A stretch of DNA of 64,000 nt from DATCLS01 sp035296625 (GTDB taxonomy: Bacteria > Actinomycetota > Acidimicrobiia > Acidimicrobiales > VFJN01). The DNA is taken from contig DATHAO010000016.1 of assembly GCA_035296625.1 (NCBI GenBank), forward strand, positions 1-64,000, read 5' to 3'. Under the pieces are notes generated by a model, which did not search any database, was not told where the DNA came from, and saw nothing but the letters and a program-made list of their open reading frames with translations. A program made the position numbers and the translations under genes. Below are positions 15,870 to 26,088 of this stretch, in pieces (the first letter of the stretch is position 1; every line of letters begins with the position of its first letter).

Positions 15870-16393
15870 CCGCGGCCGGCGACAGCAGCCCCGCGAAAGG
15901 CACGGGGCCCCCGGCGGCGTCCGAGGCGGCGACCGCGACTGCGTCCGCGACTGCGTCCGAGCCGCCGTCCGAGGCGGCCCCGCTCCAGCTGGTGCCCCTC
16001 GGTCGCATGGCGGCGACCCTGCGCTCCCCGCACGTGCTGGCCGGCACGCCGGCCGGCGATCGGTGGATCTTCGAGGTCGTCGAGGGCTCGTTCGAGGGGG
16101 ACCGGCTGCGGGCTACCGTCCGGGGCCAGGCCAACGCCGACTGGTTCCTCCTGGGCCCCGACGGCACCGGAAGCCTCGACGTGCGCGTGCTGGTGGAGAC
16201 CCACGACGGCGCCCTGGTGTACGTGCACTACACGGGCCGCGTCGCCGCCGGTGAACCCGGCGCCCCGCTGTACGCCACGCCCCGGTTCGACACGGGCGAC
16301 GAGCGCTACCGCTGGCTCAACCGCATCCAGGCCGTGGCCAAGGGGCACCTCACGGGCGACCGCCTCACCTACGAGGTGTACGAGCTGCGATGA
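15866..16393 (+). CDS. DUF3237 family protein
   Basis: 175 aa. After a 40-residue Ala/Ser/Thr/Pro leader the protein shows the DUF3237 pattern: GDRWIFEVVEGSFEGDRL, ADWFLLGPDGTGSLDVRV, GALVYVHYTGR and the terminal TPRFDTGDERYRWLNRIQ. The family is an 8-10-strand beta-barrel of unknown activity often found next to SDR and acyl-CoA enzymes. The GTG at 15866 overlaps the SDR stop. The leader contains a small repeat (TATASATAS) and may be shorter in reality if a later start is used. Confidence 0.88.
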   Translation: MTAAGDSSPAKGTGPPAASEAATATASATASEPPSEAAPLQLVPLGRMAATLRSPHVLAGTPAGDRWIFEVVEGSFEGDRLRATVRGQANADWFLLGPDGTGSLDVRVLVETHDGALVYVHYTGRVAAGEPGAPLYATPRFDTGDERYRWLNRIQAVAKGHLTGDRLTYEVYELR

Positions 16394-16413
16394 GGGGCCC
16401 GGGCGGCGGTCTG

Positions 16414-16430
16414 TAGGGCGGCCCCTACTG
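16414..16430 (+). promoter_or_regulatory. conserved dyad, site 2 (TAGGGCGGCCCCTACTG)
   Basis: TAGGG/CCCTA inverted repeat 82 bp upstream of the lipoprotein gene; same orientation and near-identical sequence to site 1. It is followed by a GC-rich palindrome (GCGGCGGCCGCCGC) that may also attenuate transcription. Confidence 0.65.
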
Positions 16431-16511
16431 GCGCCCGCGGCGGCCGCCGCGGACCCTCGGGACAACGGCCGGAACAGGCCCATCGGGGCCGGCCCATTGG
16501 AGGGGGAAGAC

Positions 16512-17786
16512 ATGATGCGAGGCGTCTCTCAGGCTCGACGGCCCGTCCCGATCGCGGCGGTGACCCTGGTGGTGGCGCTCACCGTCGGCGCCGCCTGCTC
16601 GGGCGACGACGCGGACACGGACGCACCGGCGTCCGGCCCGGAGATCGGCGGTACGACGTCGACGAGCGCCGCCCAGCCGACCGGCGAGCCCATCACGATC
16701 GGTTTCGTCAACAGCGAGGGCGGCGCCTTCTCGGTGCCCGAGCTACGGGTCGGCAACGAGGTGGCCGCGGACTACGTCAACAACCACCTCGGCGGCGTGG
16801 CCGGCCGACCCCTCGAGGTCGAGCGCTGCGCCACCGACGGATCACCCGAGAGCTCCATCGACTGCGCGAACCAGCTCGTCGAGGCGGGCGTCGTCGCGGT
16901 CGTGGAGGGCACCGACCTGGGCGGCGACGCCATGCTGCCGATCCTGTCCGACGCCGGCATCCCGTTGGTCGGCCACGTCCAGTTCGGTCCCGGGCGCATG
17001 TTCGACGACAACGCCTTCTACTTCGGGGCGGCCGCGCTCGCCTACGGTGCCGCCGCGCTTCAGTTCTACGCCGACGAGGGGGCGACCAGCGTGAGCTGGT
17101 TCCTGCCCGACGAGCCGTCGAGCCACGCCTTCACCGACACGGTGCTCGAGCCAACGGCCGCTGAGCTGGGCATGGACTACACGACCGTCTACTACGACGC
17201 GGCCTCCCCCAACTGGGCCGTCCTGGCCGCTACGGCCGTGTCTGACCACCCGGACGTCAGCGGCAGCATCGCCGCGACCGACGCCCAGTGCGTCGAGATG
17301 ATCGGTGCGTTGCGTGATGCCGGCTATCAGGGCCGCATCCTCGCCGCCTCCTGCGTCGGGCTGCACGACGCGCTGGGGGAGGACGCCGTCGGGGTCGACA
17401 CCGACGCCGACCACTGGCACCCGGGCGACCTGGAGTCCGCCCCCGCCGCCAAGCAGGAGGAGCTGAGCGAGTACGCCGCGGTGATGACGGACGCGGGGCA
17501 CGAGGACCTCGTCGGCGGCAACGCCGTCATCACGTTCGCCGACCTGATCAACCTCACGCGGATCATGGGCACGATCGACGGCACCGTCGACGGCGCGGCC
17601 GTGGCCGAGGCGCTGCGGTCCGCCCGCGACTTCGACAGCTTCGCCGGGCCGACCATCGCCTGCGACCACACGGCGATCCCCGGCAACTCGGCGTGCAGCA
17701 CCGACCTCCTGTTCTTCCAGGTCCAGGAGGACGGGTCGGTGAAGGCCGTGACCGACGACTTCGTCGACGTGACCGGGTTGCTGTGA
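16512..17786 (+). CDS. ABC importer substrate-binding lipoprotein (branched-chain amino acid family)
   Basis: 424 aa. An N-terminal signal with hydrophobic core ends at the lipobox TVGAAC, so the protein is predicted to be lipid-anchored outside the membrane. The two-lobed Peripla_BP_6 fold is indicated by ITIGFVNSEGGAFSVPELR, AADYVNNHLGGVAGRPLEV and a mid-protein VSWFLPDEPSSHAFTD hinge region. LivJ/LivK relatives bind amino acids but many bind aromatic or other carboxylates; the ligand is unknown. GGAGGGGG precedes the ATGATG start at 16512. GTGA overlap with the permease gene. Confidence 0.9.
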   Translation: MMRGVSQARRPVPIAAVTLVVALTVGAACSGDDADTDAPASGPEIGGTTSTSAAQPTGEPITIGFVNSEGGAFSVPELRVGNEVAADYVNNHLGGVAGRPLEVERCATDGSPESSIDCANQLVEAGVVAVVEGTDLGGDAMLPILSDAGIPLVGHVQFGPGRMFDDNAFYFGAAALAYGAAALQFYADEGATSVSWFLPDEPSSHAFTDTVLEPTAAELGMDYTTVYYDAASPNWAVLAATAVSDHPDVSGSIAATDAQCVEMIGALRDAGYQGRILAASCVGLHDALGEDAVGVDTDADHWHPGDLESAPAAKQEELSEYAAVMTDAGHEDLVGGNAVITFADLINLTRIMGTIDGTVDGAAVAEALRSARDFDSFAGPTIACDHTAIPGNSACSTDLLFFQVQEDGSVKAVTDDFVDVTGLL

Positions 17787-19783
17787 CCGAGCACCTGCTG
17801 TTCCTGATCGTCGGCCTCGGGGCGGGCGCCGCCTACGCCGCCATCGCCATGGCACTGGTCACGACGTACCGGGGCACCGGTGTCGTCAACATCGCCCAGG
17901 GCGCCATGGCGATGTGGGCGGCGTTCACCTACGACGAGTTGCGGCGCACGGGCGACCTCGTGCTACCGGTCGGGCGGGTCGACCTCGGCATCGGGTGGCC
18001 GGGGGTGCCGGCGCTCGTCGTCGGCGTGGCGTCGGCGGCGGTGATCGGCTTCGTCCTGCACCTCGCGGTGTTCCGCCCGCTGCGGTCGGCACCGCCCCTG
18101 GCGAAGGTCGTTGCGTCGGTGGGCGTGGCGATCACGCTGCAGGCCCTGGTCGTGTTGCGCTTCGGGACGGGCCGCCGGGCCGTGCCGGCCATGCTGCCCG
18201 ACGACACCGTGCACGTCGGGTCGGTCACCTTCTCCCAGGACCGTATCTGGTTCGCGGCGGTGGCGGTCCTGCTCGCGGTCGCGCTGTGGGCCTTCGGGCG
18301 CTTCACGAGCCTGGGCCTGGCGACCCGAGCCGCCGCCGAGAGCGAGCGCGGTGCGGTCCTGCTGGGCTGGTCGCCCGACGCCCTGGCCGCCGGCACATGG
18401 GTGCTGGCGGCGGTGGTGGGTGGCGCCATGGCCGTCCTGGTGGCGCCGTCGATCGGCCTCGAGCCGGTGAGCTGGACCCTCATGGTCGTGCCGGGCCTGG
18501 CCTGCGCACTGGTGGGCAGACTCGCCTCGGTCGGTGTCGCCTGTGCCGCCGGCCTGGCGCTGGGCGCACTGGAGTCCGAGATCACGCTGCTGTCGGCGCG
18601 GTCGTGGTGGCCAGACTGGGCCACGGTAGGGGTCGCGGAGAGCCTGCCGCTCGTGGTGATCGTGGCCGTCCTGGTGGTGCTCGGTCGACGCCTGCCCACC
18701 CGGGGCTCGCTGACCGTCGAGCCGCTGCCGCCGGTGCCGACGCCGCGTGTGCGCCCGCCGGTCGTGGTGGCCCTCGTCGCCGGTGGCTTGGCCGCGCTCC
18801 TCCTGACCGGGGGGAGCTACCGGTTCGGCGTGATCACCTCGATGGTCGTGGCCATCATCGCGTTGTCGCTGACGGTGCTCACCGGACTCGTCGGCCAGAT
18901 CTCGCTCGCCCAGGCGGCGCTCGCCGGGTCGGCCGGCTTCGCCCTGTCGAAGGTGGGCACAGGCCTGCCGTTCCCGCTGTCGTTGCTGGTCGCCGCGCTG
19001 GCCGCCACGGCGCTGGGCCTCCTCGTGGCCGTACCGGCGTTGCGCATCCGGGGCGTCCAGCTCGCCGTCGTCACGCTTGCCGCGGGAGTGGCCATCGAGC
19101 AGTTCGTGTTCCAGAACCCCGAGCTGACGCCGCCCGGTGGCCACGTCATCCCCGACCCGAAGTTCCTCGGCGTCGACCTTGCGGTCCGTCGCGGCGCCGA
19201 GCTGGCGCGCTGGCAGTTCGGCGCCCTCGTGCTCGTCGTGCTGACCCTGGCGGCGTTGGCCGTCGCCAACCTCGTCCGCAGCGGCACCGGCCGGGCGCTC
19301 CTCGCCGTGCGCTCCAACGAGCGGGCCGCGGCCGCCGTCGGCGTCGACGTCGCCGCGGCCAAGCTCATCGCGTTCGGCGTGTCCGCGTTCCTCGCCGGGC
19401 TGGGCGGGGCGCTGATCGGTTACAGCCGCGGGCAGCTCTCGGCCGACTCGTTCACCGTGTCGGTGAGCCTGGCGCTCCTGGCGTTCGCCTACCTGGGAGG
19501 CATCACCAGCGTCGGCGGCGCGCTCGTCGCCGGCACCCTGGCGCCGCTCGGCATCGGTTACGTGGTGCTCGACCGGGCCTTCGACCTCGGCGAGAACTAC
19601 CTGCTCGTCTCGGGCGTCCTGCTGGTGGCCACGGCCGTGCTCAACCCCCGGGGCATCGCCGGCACCGTCCGCGACAACATGGCCTCCCTCAGGCGCCGCC
19701 GTGGCGCCGACGAACCGGGGCTCGCCCCTTCCCATCCCCGGACGGACGTCCGGCCCGCCGCCACCGCAGGAGCACGCCCATGA
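17783..19783 (+). CDS. fused LivH-LivM branched-chain-type ABC permease
   Basis: 666 aa. The N-terminal half (about 1-300) matches LivH: GLGAGAAYAAIAMALVTTYRGTGVVNIAQGAMAM. The C-terminal half (about 340-640) matches LivM: LTVLTGLVGQISLAQAALAG and the EAA-like region RALLAVRSNERAAAAVGVDV. About 16-18 membrane helices in total. Normally the two permeases are separate proteins; here they form one chain, joined by the soluble linker around PLPPVPTPRVRPP. ATPases are not adjacent but occur at 23.0-24.5 kb. ATGA overlap with the nitroreductase gene. Confidence 0.92.
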   Translation: MTEHLLFLIVGLGAGAAYAAIAMALVTTYRGTGVVNIAQGAMAMWAAFTYDELRRTGDLVLPVGRVDLGIGWPGVPALVVGVASAAVIGFVLHLAVFRPLRSAPPLAKVVASVGVAITLQALVVLRFGTGRRAVPAMLPDDTVHVGSVTFSQDRIWFAAVAVLLAVALWAFGRFTSLGLATRAAAESERGAVLLGWSPDALAAGTWVLAAVVGGAMAVLVAPSIGLEPVSWTLMVVPGLACALVGRLASVGVACAAGLALGALESEITLLSARSWWPDWATVGVAESLPLVVIVAVLVVLGRRLPTRGSLTVEPLPPVPTPRVRPPVVVALVAGGLAALLLTGGSYRFGVITSMVVAIIALSLTVLTGLVGQISLAQAALAGSAGFALSKVGTGLPFPLSLLVAALAATALGLLVAVPALRIRGVQLAVVTLAAGVAIEQFVFQNPELTPPGGHVIPDPKFLGVDLAVRRGAELARWQFGALVLVVLTLAALAVANLVRSGTGRALLAVRSNERAAAAVGVDVAAAKLIAFGVSAFLAGLGGALIGYSRGQLSADSFTVSVSLALLAFAYLGGITSVGGALVAGTLAPLGIGYVVLDRAFDLGENYLLVSGVLLVATAVLNPRGIAGTVRDNMASLRRRRGADEPGLAPSHPRTDVRPAATAGARP

Positions 19784-20472
19784 CCACCTCCCTCCCCACG
19801 GACCCCGGGGCCACGAGCCCCTCCGGCTTCGACCTGGCGGCGGCCGACCGGCTGCTGACCACGACCCGCGCCGTGCGGCGGCGCCTCGATCTGGGCCGGC
19901 CCGTCGGCCGCGACGTCGTCCTCGAGTGCCTGCGCATCGCCACGCACGCGCCATCCGGCGGGAACAGCCAGCCGTGGCGCTGGCTGGCCGTCGACGAGCC
20001 CGAGGTCCGGCGTGGTCTGGCCGAGCTGTACCGCCAGGCCTACGGGCCGTACCTCGAGATGCAGAAGGCGGCGATCGCCCAGGCCGGTGGCGACCCCGAC
20101 AGCGCCATCGTTCGCAGCTCCGACTACCTGGCTGCGCACCTGCACGAGGTGCCGGTGTTCGTCATCCCCTGCCTGCTCGCCCGGCTGCCCGCGGACGCGA
20201 GCCAGGCCGACACCGCCGGCTTCTACGGGTCGATCCTGCCCGCGGTGTGGAGCTTCATGCTGGCACTGCGCAGCCGGGGCCTCGGCTCGGTGTTCACCAC
20301 GCTGCACCTCCACCGGGAGCGCGAGGCCGCCGAGCTGCTCGGCATCCCCGACACGGTCACCCAGGTCGCCCTGCTGCCCGTCGCCTACACCACCGGCGGC
20401 GACTTCACTCCCGCTGACCGCAAGCCGGTCGAGGCCGTGACGTACTGGAACGGCTGGCGCAACCGGGGCTGA
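19780..20472 (+). CDS. nitroreductase-family FMN oxidoreductase
   Basis: 230 aa. FMN-binding Arg block TRAVRRRLDLGRPV, the family signature ATHAPSGGNSQPWRW, and the C-terminal ALLPVAYTTGGDF phosphate-loop region identify the fold; homodimeric and NAD(P)H-dependent in known members. The substrate could be a nitroaromatic, quinone or an unsaturated acid. It is the last gene of the operon with the importer and starts with ATGA overlapping the permease stop, suggesting that it acts on the imported compound. Confidence 0.9.
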   Translation: MTTSLPTDPGATSPSGFDLAAADRLLTTTRAVRRRLDLGRPVGRDVVLECLRIATHAPSGGNSQPWRWLAVDEPEVRRGLAELYRQAYGPYLEMQKAAIAQAGGDPDSAIVRSSDYLAAHLHEVPVFVIPCLLARLPADASQADTAGFYGSILPAVWSFMLALRSRGLGSVFTTLHLHREREAAELLGIPDTVTQVALLPVAYTTGGDFTPADRKPVEAVTYWNGWRNRG

Positions 20473-20521
20473 GCTCAAACGGTGCGGAGCGGAGCGCCGC
20501 ATCCACCTGTCCCCACGGCCC

Positions 20522-20527
20522 TAGCCT
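20522..20527 (+). promoter_or_regulatory. putative leaderless -10 element (TAGCCT)
   Basis: TAGCCT followed by CGCCCGC and ATG at 20535; no Shine-Dalgarno sequence. Confidence 0.55.
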
Positions 20528-20534
20528 CGCCCGC

Positions 20535-22268
20535 ATGTTCGAGCGCGCGGCGCACGCCACCCACGAGGCGGTAACCCAGATCGAGGAAGCGAGGCGCCGC
20601 CGCACGGCGGCTCTCATCCTCGAGCTCGACCTCACCGAACCGCTGGTCGAGCGAAGCGCCACCGATCCCGTGAGCGCGGTGCTCGCCCGGCGACGGCTCC
20701 CGCTGGGGGTGGTGCTCGAGCGCCTGCGACGGGCGGGACGCGATCCGAGGGTCCGGGCGCTCGTCGTCAAGCTCGGTGGGACGCGATCGCCTCTCACCTT
20801 GGCGCGAGCCCAGGAGCTGCGGGAGGCCGTACGGCGGTTCCGGCGCCAGGACAAGCTCGTCGTCGCGTGGGCCGAGACCTTCGGCGAGATGGGGAACGGC
20901 AGCATCCCGTACTACCTCGCGAGCGCGTGCGACGAGGTCTGGCTCCAACCGTCCGGCGACGTGTGCCTCACCGGGGTGGCCGCCCAGGTGCCGTTCCTTC
21001 GGGGCACCCTCGACCGGGCCGGCATCACGCCGCAGATCGGCCAGCGCCACGAGTACAAGACCGCCGCCAACCTGTTCACCGAGCAGGGCTTCACGCCCGC
21101 CCACCGCGAGGCGACCGAGCGCCTGATCGATTCGGTGATGGAGCAGCTGGTCGGAGGCATCGCGGAGAGCCGAGGACTCGACGGCGGCGAGGCGCGTGCC
21201 CTGGTCGACCGGGCGCCCGTGTTCGCCACGGAGGCGCTCGGGGCCGGGCTCGTCGATCGTCTCGGGTACCGCGACGAGGTGTATGCCGCGGTGCGCGAGC
21301 GCGCCGGCTCGGACGCCGTCCTGCAGTACGTCGGCCGCTATGGCCGTCCCAAGCTGGGGGAGCTCCCGGCGCGCCTCACCGCCGCCCGACGGGACGTCGT
21401 TGCGGTGGTCCACGTGTCGGGACCGATCCACCTGGGGCGGAGCGGTCGCCTGCCCATCGCCGGCGGGTCGGCGGGCTCGAACACGGTGGTGGCCGCCCTC
21501 CGGGCGGCGACCGAGGCGGAGGATGTCCGCGCCATCGTCCTCCGAGTGGCGAGCCCCGGCGGCTCGTACGTGGCATCCGACGCCATCTGGCACCAGGTCG
21601 GCCTCAGCCGCGAAGCGGGCAAGCCGGTGGTGGCGTCCATGGGGGATGTCGCGGCCTCCGGTGGGTACTTCGTTGCGATGGGGGCCGATGTGATCGTGGC
21701 CGAGCCGGCCACGATCACCGGTTCGATCGGTGTGCTCTCCGGCAAGCAGGTGGTCGACGGGCTGGTGGACCGGATCGGCATCGGCCACGAGGGTGTGTCC
21801 CCGGCCAAGCACGGGCTCATGTTCTCGCCGTTCCGCCAGTTCAGCGACGACGAGTGGGAACGGCTGAACGCCTGGCTCGACAGGGTCTACGAGGTCTTCA
21901 CGGCCAAGGTGGCGGACGGCAGGGGACTGCCGGTCCAACGGGTGCACGAGATCGCGCGTGGCCGGGCGTGGACCGGCGCCGATGCCAAGGATCGCGGACT
22001 CGTCGACGAGCTCGGCGGCCTCGACCTGGCGGTGGAGACGGCGCGGGAGGCGGCGGGCCTGCCGCCATCGGCCGAACCCGCGCTGCGGGCGTACCCGAGG
22101 GTGCCGGTCGTCGCGCGGTTGCGCGCCGCCGAATCGAGCGACGACCCGGCCGCAGCCCGCGCGCAGATTCGGCTGGAGGCCTGGAGCGGGTTCGCGGACC
22201 TGGCGACCCGCCTCGGTCTACCGGCGGGCGGGCCGCTCATGCTGCCGGGCGAGTGGCGCCTGCAGTGA
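20535..22268 (+). CDS. signal peptide peptidase SppA-like S49 peptidase (67K-type, duplicated domain)
   Basis: 577 aa, the length of the two-domain SppA form. The N-terminal repeat contributes the catalytic lysine (about K175 in HEYKTAANLF) and the C-terminal repeat the serine (about S375 in GDVAASGGYFVAMGAD), followed by ATITGSIGVLSGK. No N-terminal membrane helix is seen, so this member may be cytoplasmic or peripherally attached, unlike membrane-anchored E. coli SppA. It would degrade leftover signal peptides or other hydrophobic fragments. The gene stands alone, between the importer operon and a convergent deacetylase gene. Confidence 0.88.
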   Translation: MFERAAHATHEAVTQIEEARRRRTAALILELDLTEPLVERSATDPVSAVLARRRLPLGVVLERLRRAGRDPRVRALVVKLGGTRSPLTLARAQELREAVRRFRRQDKLVVAWAETFGEMGNGSIPYYLASACDEVWLQPSGDVCLTGVAAQVPFLRGTLDRAGITPQIGQRHEYKTAANLFTEQGFTPAHREATERLIDSVMEQLVGGIAESRGLDGGEARALVDRAPVFATEALGAGLVDRLGYRDEVYAAVRERAGSDAVLQYVGRYGRPKLGELPARLTAARRDVVAVVHVSGPIHLGRSGRLPIAGGSAGSNTVVAALRAATEAEDVRAIVLRVASPGGSYVASDAIWHQVGLSREAGKPVVASMGDVAASGGYFVAMGADVIVAEPATITGSIGVLSGKQVVDGLVDRIGIGHEGVSPAKHGLMFSPFRQFSDDEWERLNAWLDRVYEVFTAKVADGRGLPVQRVHEIARGRAWTGADAKDRGLVDELGGLDLAVETAREAAGLPPSAEPALRAYPRVPVVARLRAAESSDDPAAARAQIRLEAWSGFADLATRLGLPAGGPLMLPGEWRLQ

Positions 22269-22318
22269 GCCGCGGCCGTCCGGCGGGGGCGGCACCGGAG
22301 GACGAGCCGGGCCTGGCC

Positions 22319-22900
22319 TCAGCCGACGGGCAGCGTCGTGCACCGCAGGCCGCGACGCCGGAGGCCGGCGATGAGGTCGGGAAGGGCGTCGGCCGTCGAG
22401 GCCGTCACATGGAGGTCGACGACGCTCCCCGCGGAGCACGCCGCCAGGGTCCGGGCGACGATGAGGCGCGGGCTCGGCGACTGCCAGTCCCGGGGGTCGA
22501 CGTCCCAGAGGACCATGCGCCGGTAGCCCGCACGGAATGCGGCCTCCAGCGTCGAGTCGTCGTACCGACCGAAAGGTGGCCGGAAGGCGACCACGTCGGT
22601 GGCGCCGGCCTTGCGCCATGCCGCACGGTCCGCCACAAGGCGCCACACCACGTCCTCGGGTTCCAGGCGGGTGAGGTCGGTGTGGTCCCACCCGTGGGCA
22701 CCGAGGACGTGGCCATCGACCACGGTCCGCCGAGCCGGTCCGGGGAACTGCTCGACGCGCATGCCGAGACCGAAGAAGGCGGCGGGCACCGCCTCGCCGG
22801 CGAGCACGTCGAGGATCCGATCCCACGCGTCGCCGTCGTCGCAGTCGTCGAACGTCAGTGCCACCCCGTCCGAGCCGCCCTCCAGCCGGCGGGACACCAC
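22319..22900 (-). CDS. polysaccharide deacetylase (NodB-homology, CE4) family protein
   Basis: 193 aa from the GTG at 22900; the frame stays open to 23083 but that part overlaps livF and is not conserved. NodB motifs are visible: TFDDCDDGDAW (metal/catalytic Asp pair), HGWDHTDLTRL (metal His pair), RPPFGRYDD and DVDPRDW. The final motif, normally with a catalytic His, reads VVDLHVTAS. The usual substrate is an N-acetylated glycan such as peptidoglycan or chitin. No signal peptide is seen with this start. No ribosome binding site is obvious, so the start is uncertain; it may be translated from a longer livF-coupled message. Confidence 0.78.
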   Translation of the reverse strand: MVSRRLEGGSDGVALTFDDCDDGDAWDRILDVLAGEAVPAAFFGLGMRVEQFPGPARRTVVDGHVLGAHGWDHTDLTRLEPEDVVWRLVADRAAWRKAGATDVVAFRPPFGRYDDSTLEAAFRAGYRRMVLWDVDPRDWQSPSPRLIVARTLAACSAGSVVDLHVTASTADALPDLIAGLRRRGLRCTTLPVG

Positions 22901-23000
22901 GAGATGGGCGTCGGCTGCGCCGTCGTGCGTCAGTTCGCGTCTGGTCCTGCTCGAGCCCGCGCCCGTGACTGTGCGCCCTGCCCGGACCGAGCGTCCAGGG

Positions 23001-23770
<770 letters not shown>

Positions 23771-23774
<4 letters not shown>

Positions 23775-24529
23775 CGGCCCGCACCTCCCACGACGGCGGT
23801 CCCCAGGTAGGCAGCCGCGACCCGCGGGTCGCGGCGGATCTCGTCCGGTGGCCCGGTGGCGATGTGCCGGCCGCCCTCGATGACGTGCACGACGTCGCAC
23901 ACGCCGAGGACGAGGTCCATGTCGTGGTCGACGAGCACGACGGTCGTGCCGGCGGCGACGACCGCCCGCAACCGATCGCCCAGTCGTCGGCTCTCCTCGG
24001 TGTCCAGCCCGGCGGCCGGCTCGTCGAGCAGCAGAACCCGCGGCTCGGTCACCAGCGCCCGGCAGACGCCCACCAGCTTGCGCTCGCCCTCCGACAGCTC
24101 GGCGGTGGAGCGGTCGAGCAGTGGGCGGATCCCCACGACGTCGACCGCGCGCTCCAGCGCGCCGGGCGTCCCGGGCCGACGGGGGGCCACCAGGTCGCGC
24201 AGCGCCCGCCCTACGGTCAGGCGCTCGGTGGCCACCAGGAGATTGCCCCGCACGTCGAGGTCGTCGAACAGCTCGACCGTCTGGAAGCTGCGCGCCAGCC
24301 CGTGGCGCACTCTCTGGTGGGGGGCGAGGTCGTCGAGGGCGGCACCGTCGAGCGTCACCCCGCCGTCGTAGGCGACGAACCCCGAGAGCGCGTCGATGAG
24401 GCTGGTCTTGCCCGCTCCGTTGGGGCCGATCAGCCCGACGAGCGTGCCCGCCTCGACGTCGATCGAGACGCCGTCGACCGCACGCACGCCGCCGTAGGCG
24501 ACGCTCAGCGAGTGGATCCGTAGGAGCAT
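23771..24529 (-). CDS. livG: LivG-type ABC importer ATPase
   Basis: 252 aa. Walker A GLIGPNGAGKTSL, Q-loop ARSFQTVELF, signature-like ELSEGERKLVGVCRAL (the usual LSGG is LSEG), Walker B LLLDEPAAGLD and switch DHDMDLVLGVCD mark LivG; the DHDM motif separates it from LivF. ATG at 24529 has GGAGG 8 bases upstream and overlaps the stop of the 63-aa gene by sharing its A (TGATG). Longer in-frame starts would run into that gene. Confidence 0.92.
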
Positions 24530-24720
24530 CAGCCGACCTCCCGGCCCGGGGTGCTGAGCGCTCGCTGCAGCAGGGCCAGCAGGCCGACCCACCCCACGAA
24601 AGGCACCTCGGTGCCGTCGGGGCCGGCGAGCGTGCCCCGCACCCGGAGCCCGTCACGCTCCGCGGTAGCGGAGAGCGGCGGGTCCTCGTCGAGGCGGATG
24701 TCCAGCGAGAGCAGTGGCAT
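24529..24720 (-). CDS. 63-aa protein of unknown function in the importer operon
   Basis: The peptide MPLLSLDIRLDEDPPLSATA continues with GLRVRGTLAGPDGTEVPFVGWVGLLALLQRAL, which looks like two or three beta strands and a helix. It is preceded by AAGGGG, starts 10 bp after the serine hydrolase stop and its TGA overlaps livG. The tight spacing makes it a real operon member. No family is recognised. Confidence 0.65.
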   Translation of the reverse strand: MPLLSLDIRLDEDPPLSATAERDGLRVRGTLAGPDGTEVPFVGWVGLLALLQRALSTPGREVG

Positions 24721-24730
24721 GGTCGCCCCT

Positions 24731-25948
24731 TCAACGCACCCAGGTCTCGTAGCGGGCCCGTCGGTAGCCCAGGGCCCGGTACGTGGCGTCGACCAGGCTC
24801 TGTCCCGTCGGGCCCAGGCCCATGTCGGCGGCCATCTGGTTCATGACGTAGCCGAACGACAGGTCGCACCCGGGGTCGGCGAACCCGATCGACCCGCCGT
24901 TGCCCGTGTGGCCGAAGGCCTCCTCACTGAGCGAGATCCGGATCGGTGGCTCGACCCCCCGCGGCGTCGCGCCCGCCTTGAGGAAACCCAGCGTCCACCG
25001 GCCGGGGCCGTCGAGCACGGCGTCCGCGCCGCCGGCGGACTGCACGGCGCCCATGCGGGCGAGGTCCTCGGCGTCGATCGTGAAGCGGCCGATCCTCCGG
25101 TCGTGGACGATCGCCCGGTACAGGCCGGCGAGGGCGCGAGCGTTCATGACGCCGCCGGACGCCGGCAGTTCGGCGGCGAGCGCGCGGGGCGAGTCCCACT
25201 CGCCGGGCACGAGGTAGCCCCCGTTGTTGAGCATGACCAGTCCGGGGATCGACCCGGGCTCCGTCATCGCCCGGAGCAGGAAGGACGGGACCGCCGCGCC
25301 GGGCTCCGGCGGCGGCGGGGGGACGAGGGTGGCCACGCGGCCGTCGAGCCCATCGGGTAGGCCGACGTACAGGTCGAGGCCGAGCGGCTCGGCGATCTCC
25401 TCGGCGACGAAGCGACCCAGGCTGCGGCCCGTGATCCGGCGGACCAGCTCCCCGACCAGGAATCCGAACGTCAGCGCGTGGTACCCGTGCCGGGTACCGG
25501 GCTCCCAGAACGGGGCCTCGGCCGCCAGCCGTTCGACGACGTAGTCCCAGTCGTAGAAGCCACCGGCCGGCACGGGATCGCGCAGAGCGGGCAGGCCGGC
25601 CTGGTGGGCCAGCACGTGCCGGACCAGCACCCGGTCCTTCCGGGCGGCCGCGAACTCCGGCCAGTAGGTGGCGACGGGGGCGTCCACGTCGAGCTCGCCG
25701 GCGCCGGCCAGGAGGTGGGCGGCGAGCGCCGTGGCGCCCTTGGTCGACGACATGGCCACGCACAACGTGTCCTTCTCCCACGGCCGGCTTCGGCCGGGGT
25801 CGGCGTAACCGCCCCAGAGGTCGACGACCGTCTCGCCTCCCACAGTGACGGACACGGACGCTCCCAGCTCGCCCCGCACGTCGAGGTTGCGCTCGAACTC
25901 CGCGCCCACCTCGGCGAACCGCTCGACGCAGTGCCCCTGCACGTCCAT
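24731..25948 (-). CDS. serine hydrolase of the beta-lactamase / class C (EstB-like) family
   Basis: 405 aa. The nucleophile motif is SSTKG (S-x-x-K, preceded by LCVAM), the second-motif tyrosine is in HGYHALTFGFLVGEL, and GHTGNGGS replaces the KTG triad. The N-terminal VSVTVGGETVVDLWGGYAD is typical of EstB-like esterases and actinobacterial class C homologues. No signal peptide, so it is cytoplasmic; an esterase or amidase on the imported substrate is a reasonable guess. ATG at 25948 follows GGAGGGGG. First gene of the minus-strand operon, with dyad site 3 upstream. Confidence 0.9.
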   Translation of the reverse strand: MDVQGHCVERFAEVGAEFERNLDVRGELGASVSVTVGGETVVDLWGGYADPGRSRPWEKDTLCVAMSSTKGATALAAHLLAGAGELDVDAPVATYWPEFAAARKDRVLVRHVLAHQAGLPALRDPVPAGGFYDWDYVVERLAAEAPFWEPGTRHGYHALTFGFLVGELVRRITGRSLGRFVAEEIAEPLGLDLYVGLPDGLDGRVATLVPPPPPEPGAAVPSFLLRAMTEPGSIPGLVMLNNGGYLVPGEWDSPRALAAELPASGGVMNARALAGLYRAIVHDRRIGRFTIDAEDLARMGAVQSAGGADAVLDGPGRWTLGFLKAGATPRGVEPPIRISLSEEAFGHTGNGGSIGFADPGCDLSFGYVMNQMAADMGLGPTGQSLVDATYRALGYRRARYETWVR

Positions 25949-26007
25949 GGCCTCGACCCCCTCCGGCGGACTCCGTCGCCATCGTGCCTTTCGGGCGCCG
26001 GCGGGCG

Positions 26008-26024
26008 TAGTGGGGGATGCCCTA
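26008..26024 (-). promoter_or_regulatory. conserved dyad, site 3 (TAGGGCATCCCCCACTA on the minus strand)
   Basis: It lies 60 bp upstream of the serine hydrolase gene and 65 bp from the divergent LuxR-type regulator start. Read along the operon it aligns with sites 1 and 2: TAGGGC, CCC and ACT are invariant. Confidence 0.5.
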
Positions 26025-26088
26025 CACATGGCCCGGCTCGCCGGCCGGGACGGGACGATCGCCATACACTCCCGTCGAGGAGGGGACC

